From Phytophthora colocasiae (Eukaryota; Oomycota; Peronosporomycetes; Peronosporales; Peronosporaceae), in contig JAGKQI010000086.1 of assembly GCA_018806915.1 (NCBI GenBank), forward strand, positions 124,001 to 188,000: a DNA stretch of 64,000 nucleotides, in the 5' to 3' direction. Made by a program: the position numbers and the translations under genes. The notes beneath the pieces are model-generated. The model saw only the letters and a list, made by a program, of their open reading frames with translations, ran no database searches and had not been told where the DNA came from. This document shows positions 1 through 11,778 of the stretch, one piece after another; within the stretch, counting starts at the first letter, position 1, and each line of letters begins with the position of its first letter.

Positions 1-549
1 TGGTCCTAGTGGATTGTACGTCGTGGATAGGTGTGAAGACTTACACCGAAACAGTAGGTGCTGCCGTCGGCTTGGGGGTATGGGTAAGTTAGTTACCTAG
101 CTTACGAAAAAGCTGGCCATGAGACAACATCAAGCGCGATAGGAAGGGTGTGCCCTTTAGTGAATATCGGCACCAGGAAAACCGTGGGCCGTTGGCAAAT
201 ATCCTAGACAGCTACTGGATTTCTGCGAACTATAATTCAGAAGCTGTAGAATCAGCACGGGTCGTCAGCAGCGCTGAGTTGAGCTGAGCCGTTTCGTCAC
301 TCGGTTCAACAGCCGGCCGACCATAGGGATTTTCAACGTGCGAAAAAGATTTTAAACGCGAAAAAGCTTCACGTGGCAGAATTTTGCGCTCGTAAACACC
401 GGCGACCACACGAAAGCGGCGCCAAACTCACAGGGAGAACCTCATCTTGTAGTCAATGGAGAAAGTCAGCGTCTATTTATTCAGGAAATGATCGATAGTT
501 TTGCCTTGAAGAGAAAACGCAGACGCAACGGCCGCACTAGTAGTTGTAG
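1..549. other. Left flank, no gene recognised
   Basis: No convincing coding sequence or structural RNA is visible. The stretch is the left flank of the Gypsy-1 insertion and ends with the target-site copy GTAG at 546-549. Before insertion it would have continued at 10542. Confidence 0.5.
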
Positions 550-1399
550 TGTAGCGTTTGCCTTTTATCTTGCCCGGCACGTTGAGCAAGTCGTATTGCT
601 CTTGGCTTCTGCGTCCCGTCCACTTCGTATGTACTTAACACTTTCTGGCCAACAGCAACCACTTGTTGCTGCGCCGGGCCCGTAGCTTCGTGCTGCGACC
701 CTATTTATTGAATAGACACTACTCTTAATGCCTACTTTCGTTTGTCTCGTTCGTCTCACACACTGCCAAACCTTCGTCCGTCAGCTCCTCACAGTTCGTC
801 CCGAGCCCGCCGACACCGTTGAGACCCTCCAGGTGACGTGAAGTCGCTCGCACAGCTGTCGGAGTACTCACCAAAGCACTTCCAGTCGCCGCCGCCTTCC
901 AGTTGTCGCCCAGTCCCGTTCGCTGCCCGCTCAGTCCTCGCCGTTCGTCACTCCCGTCCGAAGCCTGGTACTGTCGTTCGGTTGCGTGCTGCCTACGCTC
1001 AAGCAGCCTGCAATAATCCCACACGCTCTCTTCAGCGCCAGTTGCAGAGTGAGCCTCTCACTTGCTCCCTCCGTCGTAATTTTCAAAGTGAGCCATCCTG
1101 CTCTTCACTTCGTCAGCCGGTTCCCCTTCTTCAAGGTCTCCGGTATCCAGCAGCTTGCAGCCAGTTCGAATTCACATCGTACCACTGCTTCGCCACCCCG
1201 TGCTCCCGTACATGTACTCGTAGAAGGCCACGGCGTTTATTGGCTCACGCCACGAACGTTCGCCAGTACTTGGACCGCTGGAACTTCTCCCACAGGTGCT
1301 GCCGCTCGTGCCCATCACGTCTCGGCCACACTGGTTCTCCACGCGTCCTCCTCGTCTGTCCGTCTCGCAAATGTCAAGCGTCCGTGTCCTCCTGTTACA
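550..1399 (-). repeat. 3' LTR of Gypsy-1
   Basis: An 850-bp direct copy of 9684-10537. It starts at the right edge on the minus strand with TGTAACAGG and ends at 550 with CTACA. Compared with the other LTR it shows small indels, for example near 590, 630, 940 and 1310. The pol stop codon (1395-1397) lies inside its first bases. Confidence 0.92.
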
Positions 1400-4300
1400 C
1401 GCCTTCCCCCGCCCAGAACTCTTCCACGATTCTCCCCGATCTAAACAATCTCTCGTACTCCTCAATAGAAGCCCAGTACTTTTCGTCATCGTTGGAGTTT
1501 GCCATGTTTCCGTTCTGTAGTCTTCGCCAAACTCGCTCGGGCTGTAATTCGTATTCCAGCACGTACTGTCCAGCAGCGTTCCGTCTCCTCCTCCTTCGGA
1601 GTTCCACCAGGAGCTCGTCCTGTCGTGGCCTCTTGTCCGCACCTGGAACTGCTCGTCGACTTCTCTTCTTGCCTCGTGCAGCCGTTGCCGCCTGTACTGC
1701 CGCCGCCGTTGTGCCAACAGTTTCGTATGCCGTCGGTTCATTCACACGGTCTTCCTCGTATTCAATCTCTCTATCGATGTCTTCTGCCGCCGCTTTTAAG
1801 AAGTCTGCCGGATAGTAGTAGGAAACCAAAAAGGAAACATGCGCGATGATCCTCTCTCTTTCTTGCCCTCAACGTCTTCCCGTTCCAACACAAAATTGTC
1901 ATATCCAGCGGGCTCCACTATTCTTAGCGGCCCCATCCACTGATGAACCAGCTTCGTCGCCTTAGCACCGCGTGGTGGTTTGTACATCCACACCCGGTCT
2001 CCCGCCACAAAGTTTCGACGCCTCCGTACTTTACGATTATAATACCTCGCTTGCCGTTTCTGCTCACGAACTCGCGACAATTCTGCACACTCGTGGCTCC
2101 TTTTCAACGTCGCCACCAATTTCTCGTGATAGGCGTTCAGCTCCCCCGCCTCGGTTCTTCTCGTTGCGCGTAGTAGCTCGTTGGGACTCCTCAACTTTCT
2201 CCCCATCATTAGTTCGTTAGGCGACAGCGCTACTGTCGAATGTCGGCCTGAATTATAGGAATACACAGCAAAGTCCACCCACTGGTCCCAATCGCGCTGC
2301 TTCTCGTCGTGCATGTACGTGGCCACCATGTCCTTCCACGTCCTGTTGAACCTCTCAACTAATCCAATCAAATGCGGTTTGTGTGGTACAGCAGTGGTCT
2401 GCTCAGCCTGCAAAAGCACCACTAGCTCCTCGATCGCCTCGTCCTGCCATCTCTGGGGCTCCATCTGTCAGCAACTCGCGAAATGTACCAAACCGAAGTA
2501 CCACATTCTTCATCAAAACCTCGCGATGTCCTCTGCGGTGTGCTGCTTCACTGTGGCCGCGACAACATATCTCGTAACGTATTCTACGGCAGCAATCACA
2601 AACCGGTTGCCTCCGTCCGTCGCTGGTAATGGGCCAGCCACATCCAACGCCCATCTGTCGCCGACATCGCCACCTCTTAAGCTTCTCAGTGGTGGAATCA
2701 CCTCTCTCGGCCTCGCCTTCCTACTGCCACACTCCTGGCAACCTCGCACCCATCGTTTTACCTCCTTACTCAGTCCCGGCCACCAGTAAATCGCCGCAAT
2801 CCTCGCATAAGTGTGCGGTGCACGCAAATGACCTGCCCACACGGAATCATGGTGCTCCCTTGAAGACCACGGGCCACAACGCCGGTGGCCAATATCACAC
2901 GCTGCCCTTCCGTCGTCTCGATCACCGCTAATCCGTACACCGTCGTTACCTTTCGTCCTCGGTGAAATCCTGAGTCCACTAACCGCTTCACCATCGTGCT
3001 CTTTCGCTGTGCTTCTGGATCTCGTCGTCTGTCAACTGCAGTGTCTGTTCAGCAATCCGTCGCGCTGCTCAATTCGCTATACACGTTCTGCACGCCGGAC
3101 TCCGTCGCGTTCCGTCGTCACACGTCGTTCATTAGCTCGCATCTCATTCTCTCGCGCGACACCCCAGATTCAATTGACACTTCACCAACGTGTTCTCGAT
3201 GCCCCTCGGCTGGTCCATCACTACTCGTGTCTGCCGATACCGCTTCCGTTGTCCCAGCATCCTTCATCATCACTGTCGTCGAAGCTGCCTGCATGTTGTC
3301 CGACACGTTCACCGCGTCATTCGTCGTAGCTGCCCGCACGTTGTTCGCCATGTTCACCGCCGGTCGCTCACTATCCGCCAACATTTCAACACCGTCGTCG
3401 CCATCATCGACCGCCATCTCGTTCAGCGCCCGAATGGCTTCCTCTCGCCACAATCGTTCGTCTTATCGTCGTTTGGCGGCTCGTGCGTGGCCGTGCCGAT
3501 TCACTGTTCGTCTGCGTTCCTCGTCGTGATCCCGCCGCTTCCACCGTCATCGCTGGAGTGCTGTCCGTCGCTACTGCCGGAGTATTATTCACCGCCGCCA
3601 TCGCGGTATCCGACGCTGACTCGTTCGTACTGCGCACTGTACCGCACGTAGCTCCGCCGTCGACACCGCACTGATCTGCCGCTTCGTCTGGACACTCGAT
3701 ACCATAGTCAACAGGGCTCATCCGTCTAAACTCCTTGCCGGTTCGCGTTGTATCGTTCGCCCGTCGTCTGCGTAAGCCTCGTTCGGGCACATCTCCTCGT
3801 TCGGTTGAAGGTGCACTCGTCTTCGTTGGTCCATTCCGCTGCTCGTTCGTCGCTAACAACTTGCCCCGTGGCACGTTCTTCTCGGTGTCTTGATCATTCG
3901 TCCGTGTAGTCGCCGCGTCGTCCTCAACGTCCGGCCCTCGATCCACGCAACTGTTCATTGCCGTCCCAGCCGTCATCTCCGTCATCCGTGCTCGTCGCCC
4001 GTGCCCTCCGTCTTCTGCCAACCGCTGCTTGTACGGGTGCTGCCACAGGTGCTCTGGAGAGTGCATCTGCTACCACGTTCGTAGTCCCCGGTCGATACTC
4101 GACTTCAAAGTTAAACTCCTGTAATGTCAACGCCCAACGGTGTAGTTTCCCTGTCAGATTGGCACTGGTCATCAACCACTTCAACGCCGAGTGATCAGTG
4201 ATGATCACGAACTTCCTCCCATACAGGTACGGTCGAAATAACTTTACTGCCCAAACAACCGCCAAACATTCTAACTCCGTGATTCCGTACTTGCTCTCGG

Positions 4301-7276
4301 CTTCGTTGTTCACTTTGCTGGCATAAGCCACCGGCTGCCATCCACTGCCGTGATCCTGCATCAAACACGCGCCTAAACCCACTCGGCTCGCGTCCGTCAC
4401 CACTCGAAAATCCCGTCGGAAGTCGGGGTAAACCAACAACGGCTTACTCGTCAAAATGTCCTTTACTCGCTCAAACGCGTTCACCTGCGCGTCCGTCCAT
4501 TCCCATTTAACATTCTTCCTCAGTAGTTTAGTCATTGGGGCCATAAGCGAACCAAAGCCTTCCACAAATCGCCGGTAGTAGCCTGCTAAATGTACAAACC
4601 GCTTCACTTCGACTGCATCTCGTGGCGTAGGGAAGTTCTGCACCGCCGTGATCAATCTCTGTAGTGGCCGTACCCCTTCATTGCTCAGCTCGTGACCCAA
4701 GTACTCCATGGATCTCATCGCGAAACGACACTTCTTCAGTTTCAACGTCAAACCAGCCGTCGCCAGCCGCTCCAACACCGTCGCCAACTCCACGATGTGT
4801 CTCTCGATTCCTCCCCGAGTGAAAACCACTATGTCGTCTAAGTACACCAGACACGTACTCCACGTCAAGCCTCTCAGTACACTATTCATCATGCGTTGGA
4901 AGGTCGAAGGTGCGTTAGTGAGTCCGAACGGCATTCTGATGAACCGATACAAACCCTTCTTCGTTGTGAACGCTGTTTTATCTCGATCTTCCGGAGCCAC
5001 TAAAATCTGCCAATACCCTGCCTTCAAGTCCAAGGTAGTGAAGAGTAGAGCTCCTCCAAGTGCTTCTAATGTTTCGTCAATGCGGGGCAAAGGATACACG
5101 TCCTTCTTCGTCACCTTGTTGAGTGCTCGGTAGTCGACACAAAACCGAACCTCTCCATCCTTTTTCCTCACCAACACAACCGGGAAGCCCCAGGCTCCAT
5201 TGCCTTCTTCGATCACTCCTGCTTTCAACATCGTTTCCACGTTTTCGTTAATGATCTGGTCTTCTGCTTGTGCTTGCCGTCTCCTCTTCTGCATAATTGG
5301 TGCCGTCTCGCCCGTATCGATGTGGTGCTGTATGCTTAATGCTGTAGCTGGTGGACAGTCACTCTCATTGCTCGAAAGCCCTCGATAAACGCGCAAAAGC
5401 TTCATTACCAATTCACGTGCATCCCTTTCTTCAACTCCGATATGTATGTCCTTCTCGTTACTGAGTGGCGTCTCGCCGTCGCCCAACTCATTCATCCAGT
5501 CGTTCAGTCGTTCCGTCCGTAGCTCCTTGTTCATCTCGAGGATCGTCATGTCTTCATCCATCGGGACCCAGGTTCCAAGTTCCCGTTTGTTTGGTAGGGT
5601 AGCTGCTCGATCATTCGCGTTGACGGCAGGCACCCACGCTTTGCCATCCTTCGCTGTCGTGACCGTCGCTGCTAACAGAACCGCTCCCGGACTTCTCGTC
5701 GGAATGAACATGCCGCGTTCACCATCCTTGGCCGCCACTGACACTTCCACAGGAGTTACTGTCCGCGCTGCAATCTTCGTTCTTCCAGCAACACGCACTG
5801 CCGCCACTCTGCATCCTCCGTTACCGTCCTGCGTCCGAAACGGAATTACCACTGTCCGGCCGTCGCCATTGTACCGTACTTCGTTACGACTGAAGTCCAT
5901 CGTTGCTTCACGCGCCTGCAGGAAATCAATTCCCAGTAAAAACTCGTCCGTACAACCAGCCACAATGCATGCCTCCACGCGTATCTGCTCTCCGTACACA
6001 CTGACGAGGTCGAACCTCCACACTCCGATAACGTTTAGCAGAAAGCCTCCGATACCTTCAACGTAATCTACCGGTGCCGTATCCGAAACCTTGTCACCCA
6101 GCGCCATCCAGTCTGTGCCAGCGATCGTGTACCTCGCGCAACTGTCCAGCTTCACGTCTCTCGGAGTTCCCGATACCGTCACGGTGGCTGTCGGTAACCC
6201 ATCTTCCGCACCAATATACTCCACAGTCTCCGTCTCAATCGACTGCTGTTCGTCATCCCGGTTCAACTGCTGTTTCACCAAGCTCACGCGAGCCCGTTCC
6301 TTCGTCTCCTTGTCCGTCGCGTCATCGACGTTGGTTCCAGTCTCATGACCACGTTCATGCAGATGCTTCAAGACTTCCTCGGCGTCTCGTGCTCGTCGAA
6401 TTTGCCGGATTACTGCCTCACGTTTACGGTTGGTCTCTTGGTCTCGTGCAGCGCGCTTCTCCGCTTCTTTCTCGCGGGTCCTTCTGCGTTTGGCCATTCG
6501 TCGCTTCCGCCGCCGTGCCTGTCGAGCTTTCAGCAGTTCGCTAGTCAACGCCGTATCGTCACCGTCCTGCTCATCACCCGTCGAGTCACCGTCGTTCGCT
6601 TCCGAGTCTTTCGCGGGCCGGTTGCATTCATCGGGATCCTTGGTGGTCGTTATTCCTCTGGCATCGCCTCTCACTACACGGTCGGGCTCAGTACGCGTTG
6701 CTCTTACCGCCCCAACTTCAATGTCGAGCATACCCAGCTCCTTCTCTGTATTCACTGCAGGATCGACATTCGCCACCGCCGCCTCTGTACTACTGGTCGC
6801 GTCGCCCATGTGCAAAGCTTCGTCGCCCGTCGTCTCGTTCGTATTGACATTCACCGCTATTGCTTTCTGCATCGTCGACGTCAGGCTTACCCTGTCCGCA
6901 TTGTTCGTCCGCGCCGTTCTGTTCACTGCCGCTGGCGTCACCACCGCCGCTGCGCCTTCCCCAGGTTGGCGTCGGTCCGTCGCGCTATCTGCCCGCTGTT
7001 TTCGTCCGCGTCGTACCTCCGTTCGTCTTGCTCCCTTTGCACCCGAGTATACCGCGTCGTGGCCATCGCTGGTCTCAACGTAGATACGTACTTCTCGGCC
7101 TGCAGTCGGTTGAAGATCATCTCGTCGTCCTTCATAATCTGTTGCCACTCGACAATGTCGTCGCTCGTCAACACTTTCTCGTCCTGCATTGTAGTCACAC
7201 CGCCTTCGCTCCGTTCTGCCTTGCGGCTCACGCCAATTTCCGTCGCTTCACTCTTCCCAAGGGGTTCGTTCATCAC
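1395..7276 (-). pseudogene. pol: Pol polyprotein of Gypsy-1, frameshifted
   Basis: The main open part (7148-3924) holds a retropepsin-like protease (LDSCARYTIAG, with Cys where the family usually has Gly), reverse transcriptase (FCVDYRALNK, YLDDIVVF) and RNase H (VVTDASRVGLGA, TDHSALKWL). It then changes frame in an Ala/Thr-rich spacer (3924-3118). Integrase is spread over several frames: the HHCC zinc region and first catalytic Asp (LDVAGPLP) within 2842-2513, the second Asp (LLTDGAPE) within 2654-2403, and GLVERFN plus the GPY-like region within 2464-1796. The C-terminal tail (1829-1395) ends in the 3' LTR. No chromodomain is seen. The integrase frameshifts make this copy inactive. Confidence 0.88.
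1400..1414 (-). promoter_or_regulatory. Polypurine tract of Gypsy-1
   Basis: On the minus strand the bases directly before the 3' LTR are GGGCGGGGGAAGGCG, an almost pure purine run in the position where plus-strand DNA synthesis is primed. It is also translated as the last residues of the pol frame. Confidence 0.75.
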
Positions 7277-7296
7277 TGTCGAACGCCGTATCCCCG

Positions 7297-9684
7297 CTAC
7301 GTCGTTCGCTGCTCGTTTTCCGACTTGGCCAGAGGCTTCGCTCCGCGTGTGCGCATGTACTCGTCGTTCCGGGCCTTGGCCTCACTGTCGGTGCACATCC
7401 TCGCAAAATGGCCCACTCGGTTGCACGCAAAGCACCGGGGTTCGTTCGGACACTGCATTGACCAATGGCCTTTACCACCGCATCGCCGACACTCTCTACT
7501 GTCTCTTGAACCACTGTTTTCCTGACGCGCTTCATTCTGTCGACCGTCATTAGCACCAGCCTGCTTTACCGCTGCTTTCGTTTTTGCTGTCTTTGGTGGT
7601 GTATCCGACTCTCCGCCGCTTGGTTCCGTCGCTTGGGTTTTCGCCTTCTTCGCAGGTGACTTGGGTTCACTTGCACCACTCTTCCGCGCACGTGGCTTAC
7701 CTGCCGGTTTCGGCTCCCAGAATCGTCCGTTCCATCGTCTGCCCGGTATCTTCTGAATCATGCCCGTGAGCCGGTTGTACACGCCTTGGGGATTCGTGAA
7801 CAACGCCAATTGTTCAGCTGTCTCGGTCGCTGCTCGTCCTCCAGTCTCTGTCGTCGCACCCGCGACTTCTCCGGGAACACTCACTCCACCGACACCTGGG
7901 ATCATCACCGTCGTACCGCTGGGTCCGTTCACCTGCACCAGATGCGTCGCATGCGCAGCTGGGAACGTCTGCCCGATGTTATGCATTCCTCGCGCCACAT
8001 TCTCCAACGGGTCGCTCAACTGGGTCGCCTTCTTCACTGCCTTCTCCAGCGTCTTCGGAACAGGTGGCTGCTTGACCAGCTGTCTCGTCGTTCGGTCCAA
8101 GTTTCTATAGAATTGAGCGAGGAAAACTCTCTCTTCCACTGGATTTCTGTCGGCAGCCTCTCGCAATCCAGCGGCATAGTCGGCGTACGACTCGCCGGCT
8201 ATCATCATTCGCGTGTTCACTCTCCATTCAGCATCCTCCAAGTTCTGCGGTGGTGCGTACCGCTGCAACAGACCTCTCTTCAAATGAGTCCACGTGCGTT
8301 CTCGTGCTGGCGTCCTTCGATCTCGGTTGACCCACCATCGTGCCGCGTTCTCAGCTAACTTGTTGCCCAAGATGAAGTACAAGGCCTTATCGGACCAGTC
8401 ACCACGTCCAGATTCCCGTGCTCCTTCAAGTGCTAGGTCGATTCGATCGATCCACGTTGAGACCGAGATCCCTGACTCTGGCGTGAACACCGGAAGCTCC
8501 AAGTCCTTGATACTTCGCTGCGTGGCTCGTCGTCGCCGTTCTTCCCGTTCGCGTTGCTCAGGCTGCTCGTGCCTACCGCGTCGCTCGCGTCGTCCACGTC
8601 GGTCGCGTCGTTCCCGTCGGTCACGCCGTTCATGTCTTCGGCGATCGTGCCGTTCCTCGCGCCGTTCGTACATTCCCCTCGCGCTTCGTGACCTGCTTCG
8701 GTCGCTCTCGTCGCTTGAACTTTCACTACTCGTTTCGGAGCTGCTGCCGCCGCTGCTTCCATCGTCGCTGGGTGCTCCTCCAACATGTCCTTGTTCCGAA
8801 TCGTCAGAGCTGTCGTCGTCTGATGGATCGCCATCATGGTGTGCTCGTCGTCGCACTGGATGTCGGTCGTGGCGCCCGCGGTTCCCTCCACGCCGTCGTG
8901 CTTCGCTCCTGGATCGGCGTCCGTGTCGTCCTGGTTCGTTCCCGTGTCGTCGTCCACGGTCTCGTGGTTCGTCGTCGTCAAGGCGCCTACGTACTGCTCG
9001 TCTTGCTTCTCGTTCATGTTCGCGGTGCAGTGGTGCTCTTTGTCCGCCGTCGCTATCTTCGTCCTGGTAGCGAGGCCGAACATCTCGCCCGTACTCATCC
9101 CGTTCGTCACCGTCGTGCGGTAATTCCTCCACCACACGTCGCTCGTCGGCTTCCAGCTGTGGCGTATCTGCTTCAGGCATACGCTCCCGTTGTAGTATGC
9201 GCACCCGGTCGTACATTTTCCTTAGAGCCTCGCCCAACTCCTGAAGGTCCATTTCGTCTGCAGTGCCAAGGTCACCGGAAGTTCGTGCTGCTGTAACAGA
9301 TCTTCGCCCTCTTGGTTCCATTTCGTTGGCCTGTTGATCCGGTTGCGCTGGTGCCAGCCGATCTTCTTCTTCGCGGAGCGCTGTTGGGTTTTCAACTTCC
9401 TGCCGCTCTTCGTTAACTGCCGCTGCTTCATCAATGCCAGCCACCGTTGAACTATTTGCCGTTGCGAGGGAAGGAGTGGGTACCGGTAACGCCTTCTCTT
9501 CATCGTCGTCCGATTCGCGGTTGTCTTCGCTCGCCTCGTTGTTCTCAGTCTTCTTCTCAGTGCTGCTTCGAACTCGTGAACGCCGTGTTCTCGAAGCTCT
9601 TTTCTCTTTCGGCGCCGTCAGTGCCGTTCTCGTACTTGTCATTTGTCTCGTCATTCTTCGAAGTTGCCCCTGTCTGACCACCAT
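7297..9684 (-). CDS. gag: Gag polyprotein of Gypsy-1
   Basis: A 795-residue frame if started at the ATG on the LTR/PBS junction. The N-terminal half is acidic and Arg/Ser-rich low-complexity sequence with many RRDRR-type runs. A retrotransposon gag capsid-like helical region follows (TWIDRIDLALEG ... WWVNRDRRTPARERTWTHLK). The C-terminus carries two CCHC zinc knuckles, CRRCGGKGHWSMQC and CFACNRVGHFARMC, which in the family bind genomic RNA. The frame is unbroken. It packages element RNA in cytoplasmic particles by family analogy. Confidence 0.85.
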   Translation of the reverse strand: MVVRQGQLRRMTRQMTSTRTALTAPKEKRASRTRRSRVRSSTEKKTENNEASEDNRESDDDEEKALPVPTPSLATANSSTVAGIDEAAAVNEERQEVENPTALREEEDRLAPAQPDQQANEMEPRGRRSVTAARTSGDLGTADEMDLQELGEALRKMYDRVRILQRERMPEADTPQLEADERRVVEELPHDGDERDEYGRDVRPRYQDEDSDGGQRAPLHREHEREARRAVRRRLDDDEPRDRGRRHGNEPGRHGRRSRSEARRRGGNRGRHDRHPVRRRAHHDGDPSDDDSSDDSEQGHVGGAPSDDGSSGGSSSETSSESSSDESDRSRSRSARGMYERREERHDRRRHERRDRRERRDRRGRRERRGRHEQPEQREREERRRRATQRSIKDLELPVFTPESGISVSTWIDRIDLALEGARESGRGDWSDKALYFILGNKLAENAARWWVNRDRRTPARERTWTHLKRGLLQRYAPPQNLEDAEWRVNTRMMIAGESYADYAAGLREAADRNPVEERVFLAQFYRNLDRTTRQLVKQPPVPKTLEKAVKKATQLSDPLENVARGMHNIGQTFPAAHATHLVQVNGPSGTTVMIPGVGGVSVPGEVAGATTETGGRAATETAEQLALFTNPQGVYNRLTGMIQKIPGRRWNGRFWEPKPAGKPRARKSGASEPKSPAKKAKTQATEPSGGESDTPPKTAKTKAAVKQAGANDGRQNEARQENSGSRDSRECRRCGGKGHWSMQCPNEPRCFACNRVGHFARMCTDSEAKARNDEYMRTRGAKPLAKSENEQRTT
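9669..9683 (-). promoter_or_regulatory. Primer-binding site of Gypsy-1
   Basis: Immediately internal to the 5' LTR the minus strand reads TGGTGGTCAGACAGG. A TGG directly after the terminal CA is the expected start of a tRNA primer-binding site. I did not identify the tRNA. The A of the gag ATG is the last LTR base, and its TG are the first two bases of this site. Confidence 0.6.
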
Positions 9685-10537
9685 GTAGCTTTTGACTTTT
9701 ATCTTGCCCGGCACGTTGAGCAAGTCATTGCTCTTGGCTTCTGCGTCCCGTCCACTTCGTATGTATTTGCCAACACTTTCTGGCCAACAGCAACCACTTG
9801 TTGCTGCGCCGGGCCCGTAGCTTCGTGCTGCGACCCTATTTATTGAATAGACACTACCCTTAATGCCTACTTTCGTTTGTCTCGTTCGTCTCACACACTG
9901 CCAAACCTTCGTCCGTCAGCTCCTCACAGTTCGTCCCGAGCCCGCCGACACCGTTGAGACCCTCCAGGTGACGTGGAAGTCGCTCGCACAGCTGTCGGAG
10001 TACTCACCAAAGCACTTCCAGTCGCCGCCGCCTTCCAGTTGTCGCCCAGTCCCGTTCGCTGCCCGCTCAGTCTCGCCGTTCGTCACTCCCGTCCGAAGCC
10101 TGGTACTGTCGTTCGGTTGCGTGCTGCCTACGCTCAAGCAGCCTGCAATAATCCCACACGCTCTCTTCAGCGCCAGTTGCAGAGTGAGCCTCTCACTTGC
10201 TCCCTCCGTCGTAATTTTCAAAGTGAGCCATCCTGCTCTTCACTTCGTCAGCCGGTTCCCCTTCTTCAAGGTCTCCGGTATCCAGCAGCTTGCAGCCAGT
10301 TCGAATTCACATCGTACCACTGCTTCGCCACCCCGTGCTCACTTACATGTACTCGTAGAAGGCCACGGCGTTTATTGGCTCACGCCACGAACGTTCGCCA
10401 GTACTTGGACCGCTGGAACTTCTCCCACAGGTGCTGCCGCTCCTCGTGCCCATCACGTCTCGGCCACACTGGTTCTCCACGCGTCCTCCTCGTCTGTCCG
10501 TCTCGCAAATGTCAAGCGTCCGTGTCCTCCTGTTACA
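9684..10537 (-). repeat. 5' LTR of Gypsy-1
   Basis: An 854-bp LTR at the transcriptional start of the minus-strand element. The reading frame of gag stays open back into this LTR as far as 9894, but the ATG at 9684-9682, which straddles the LTR end, is the more likely start. The right border TGTTACA (plus strand) is followed by the GTAG target copy at 10538-10541. Confidence 0.92.
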
Positions 10538-10541
10538 GTAG

Positions 10542-11778
10542 TTTGATTTCTACTGCGCTTTCTCTCGCCACTAGCCGCCACCGTAGCCATTTCGATGCTG
10601 ACCACAAGTTTGTACAAAGTTTGTATAACGACGATATCTGCCGAGAATCATTCGTACTGCAACAGTAGGCAAGGGCAATGGCTTCACAGTTTCGTTGAGG
10701 TAACAGCATTGAGGCTTTTCAGGTTGGAGTTTTTATCTAGATTGTGGTGGCGTTTCACCAAAATGACTCTCGAGCAAACGAGCGTCGTATTGTCTCGCGT
10801 TTGTCGTTTAGTCGGGCTTCGAAAGCCCTCCACAGCCTACACTGAAGCAGGCATGAATCAGTTGCCATCTCCAGTCCTCGATACTACAGAATCCAGGCAA
10901 GAACGCTCACAACGTCAGTTATCAAGCGTTGCTTTATCTAGCAGTTCGGTCTATCGAGCGCAGTGACAGTTTTGAAAATGGTAATCACTTGATCTCAGTA
11001 TGCAAATGGTCGGAATAAGATTCTCTTGAAGTGTAGCTCCTATAACTGCGTGCGTAGCTGCTCGAAGAAAAGCAGATACCCCACCCGTACAGTACCTGTT
11101 CTTCGTGCGTTCGTCGGCTCGTGAGACTCACTCGGGACCACTCATCCGCTCTTGGCCTTGTTGGTCACCTTAGGATCAGACACCCCCACTTTGATAACTC
11201 CTAGTTTTGCGGGACGTTCGAACGCGTCCAGCGTAGCATTTCCGCTTTTGAGTCGGGACGGCGAACGGGTTTAGCCGAACGGCCGGTCGTAACGTAGTGG
11301 AACCGTCCAGGGCCTGGAGCCAGGGACCCGAGGTTTCCTCCATACGTTGTGAAGCTACAGTACTCAAGTGGAACGTTGCCACTCTTCCAGCGCTTCTTCG
11401 TGCGGTCGCATTTCCTCACCTCGACCAAGTGAAGCTGACAAAGAAAAGGAAGACGGACGACGCCTCGACGTGCATAGCAAAGTCGTGGACGTTGGAAGCT
11501 CAAGTCTCCCAGCGCAGGTCACTACCGGTATTCTCCAATCCGCCGCTTGCTCTCTCTGCTTGCTCGGCGGCCTTTACGAGACGCGCGTGAGCACGGCGGT
11601 GTGCGGCTCGGGCTACTCCAGCTGGTTGGCTGGCTGTTCCACCCGCGGCAGCCTTCGCAACACCGGCTGACGGTATCACCGACTTGCGTGTGGTTTGCTC
11701 GTGTTTAAAAGTCTTGGAGCTGCACGCACTGTGCTTCCGTCGCAGTCGTGAGGAGGCAAAAGCAACCAGGAGCTCAAT
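10542..11778. other. Intergenic region, right flank of Gypsy-1
   Basis: About 1.2 kb without a convincing gene. Small open frames (for example 10595-10966 plus, 11176-11382 minus) have no recognisable domain and look like chance. The part next to 11779 should hold the promoter of the zinc-finger gene, but I see no clear initiator. Confidence 0.4.

Larger units (their letters stand above)
550..10537 (-). mobile_element. Ty3/Gypsy LTR retrotransposon (Gypsy-1), nearly full length
   Basis: A 9,988-bp element on the minus strand. Two near-identical LTRs (550-1399 and 9684-10537) begin TG and end CA, read TGTAACA...GCTACA in element orientation, and are flanked by a 4-bp direct repeat GTAG (546-549 and 10538-10541). 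The order LTR, primer-binding site, gag with zinc knuckles, protease, RT, RNase H, integrase, polypurine tract, LTR is that of Ty3/Gypsy. LTR differences are a few substitutions and small indels, so insertion is fairly recent. Frameshifts in the spacer and integrase make this copy non-autonomous. Confidence 0.95.

Noticed and set aside
838..1815. Long plus-strand ORF across the left LTR and pol end
   Set aside because: It is antisense to Gypsy-1, Ser/Arg/Pro-rich, and repeated in the other LTR as a shadow of the LTR sequence; no domain.
6345..7553. 402-codon plus-strand ORF
   Set aside because: It lies opposite the gag-pol junction of Gypsy-1, and its composition reflects the complementary coding strand; no recognisable family.
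10538..11760. Small ORFs between Gypsy-1 and the zinc-finger gene
   Set aside because: Less than 125 codons, overlapping on both strands, with no domain, intron pattern or initiator.
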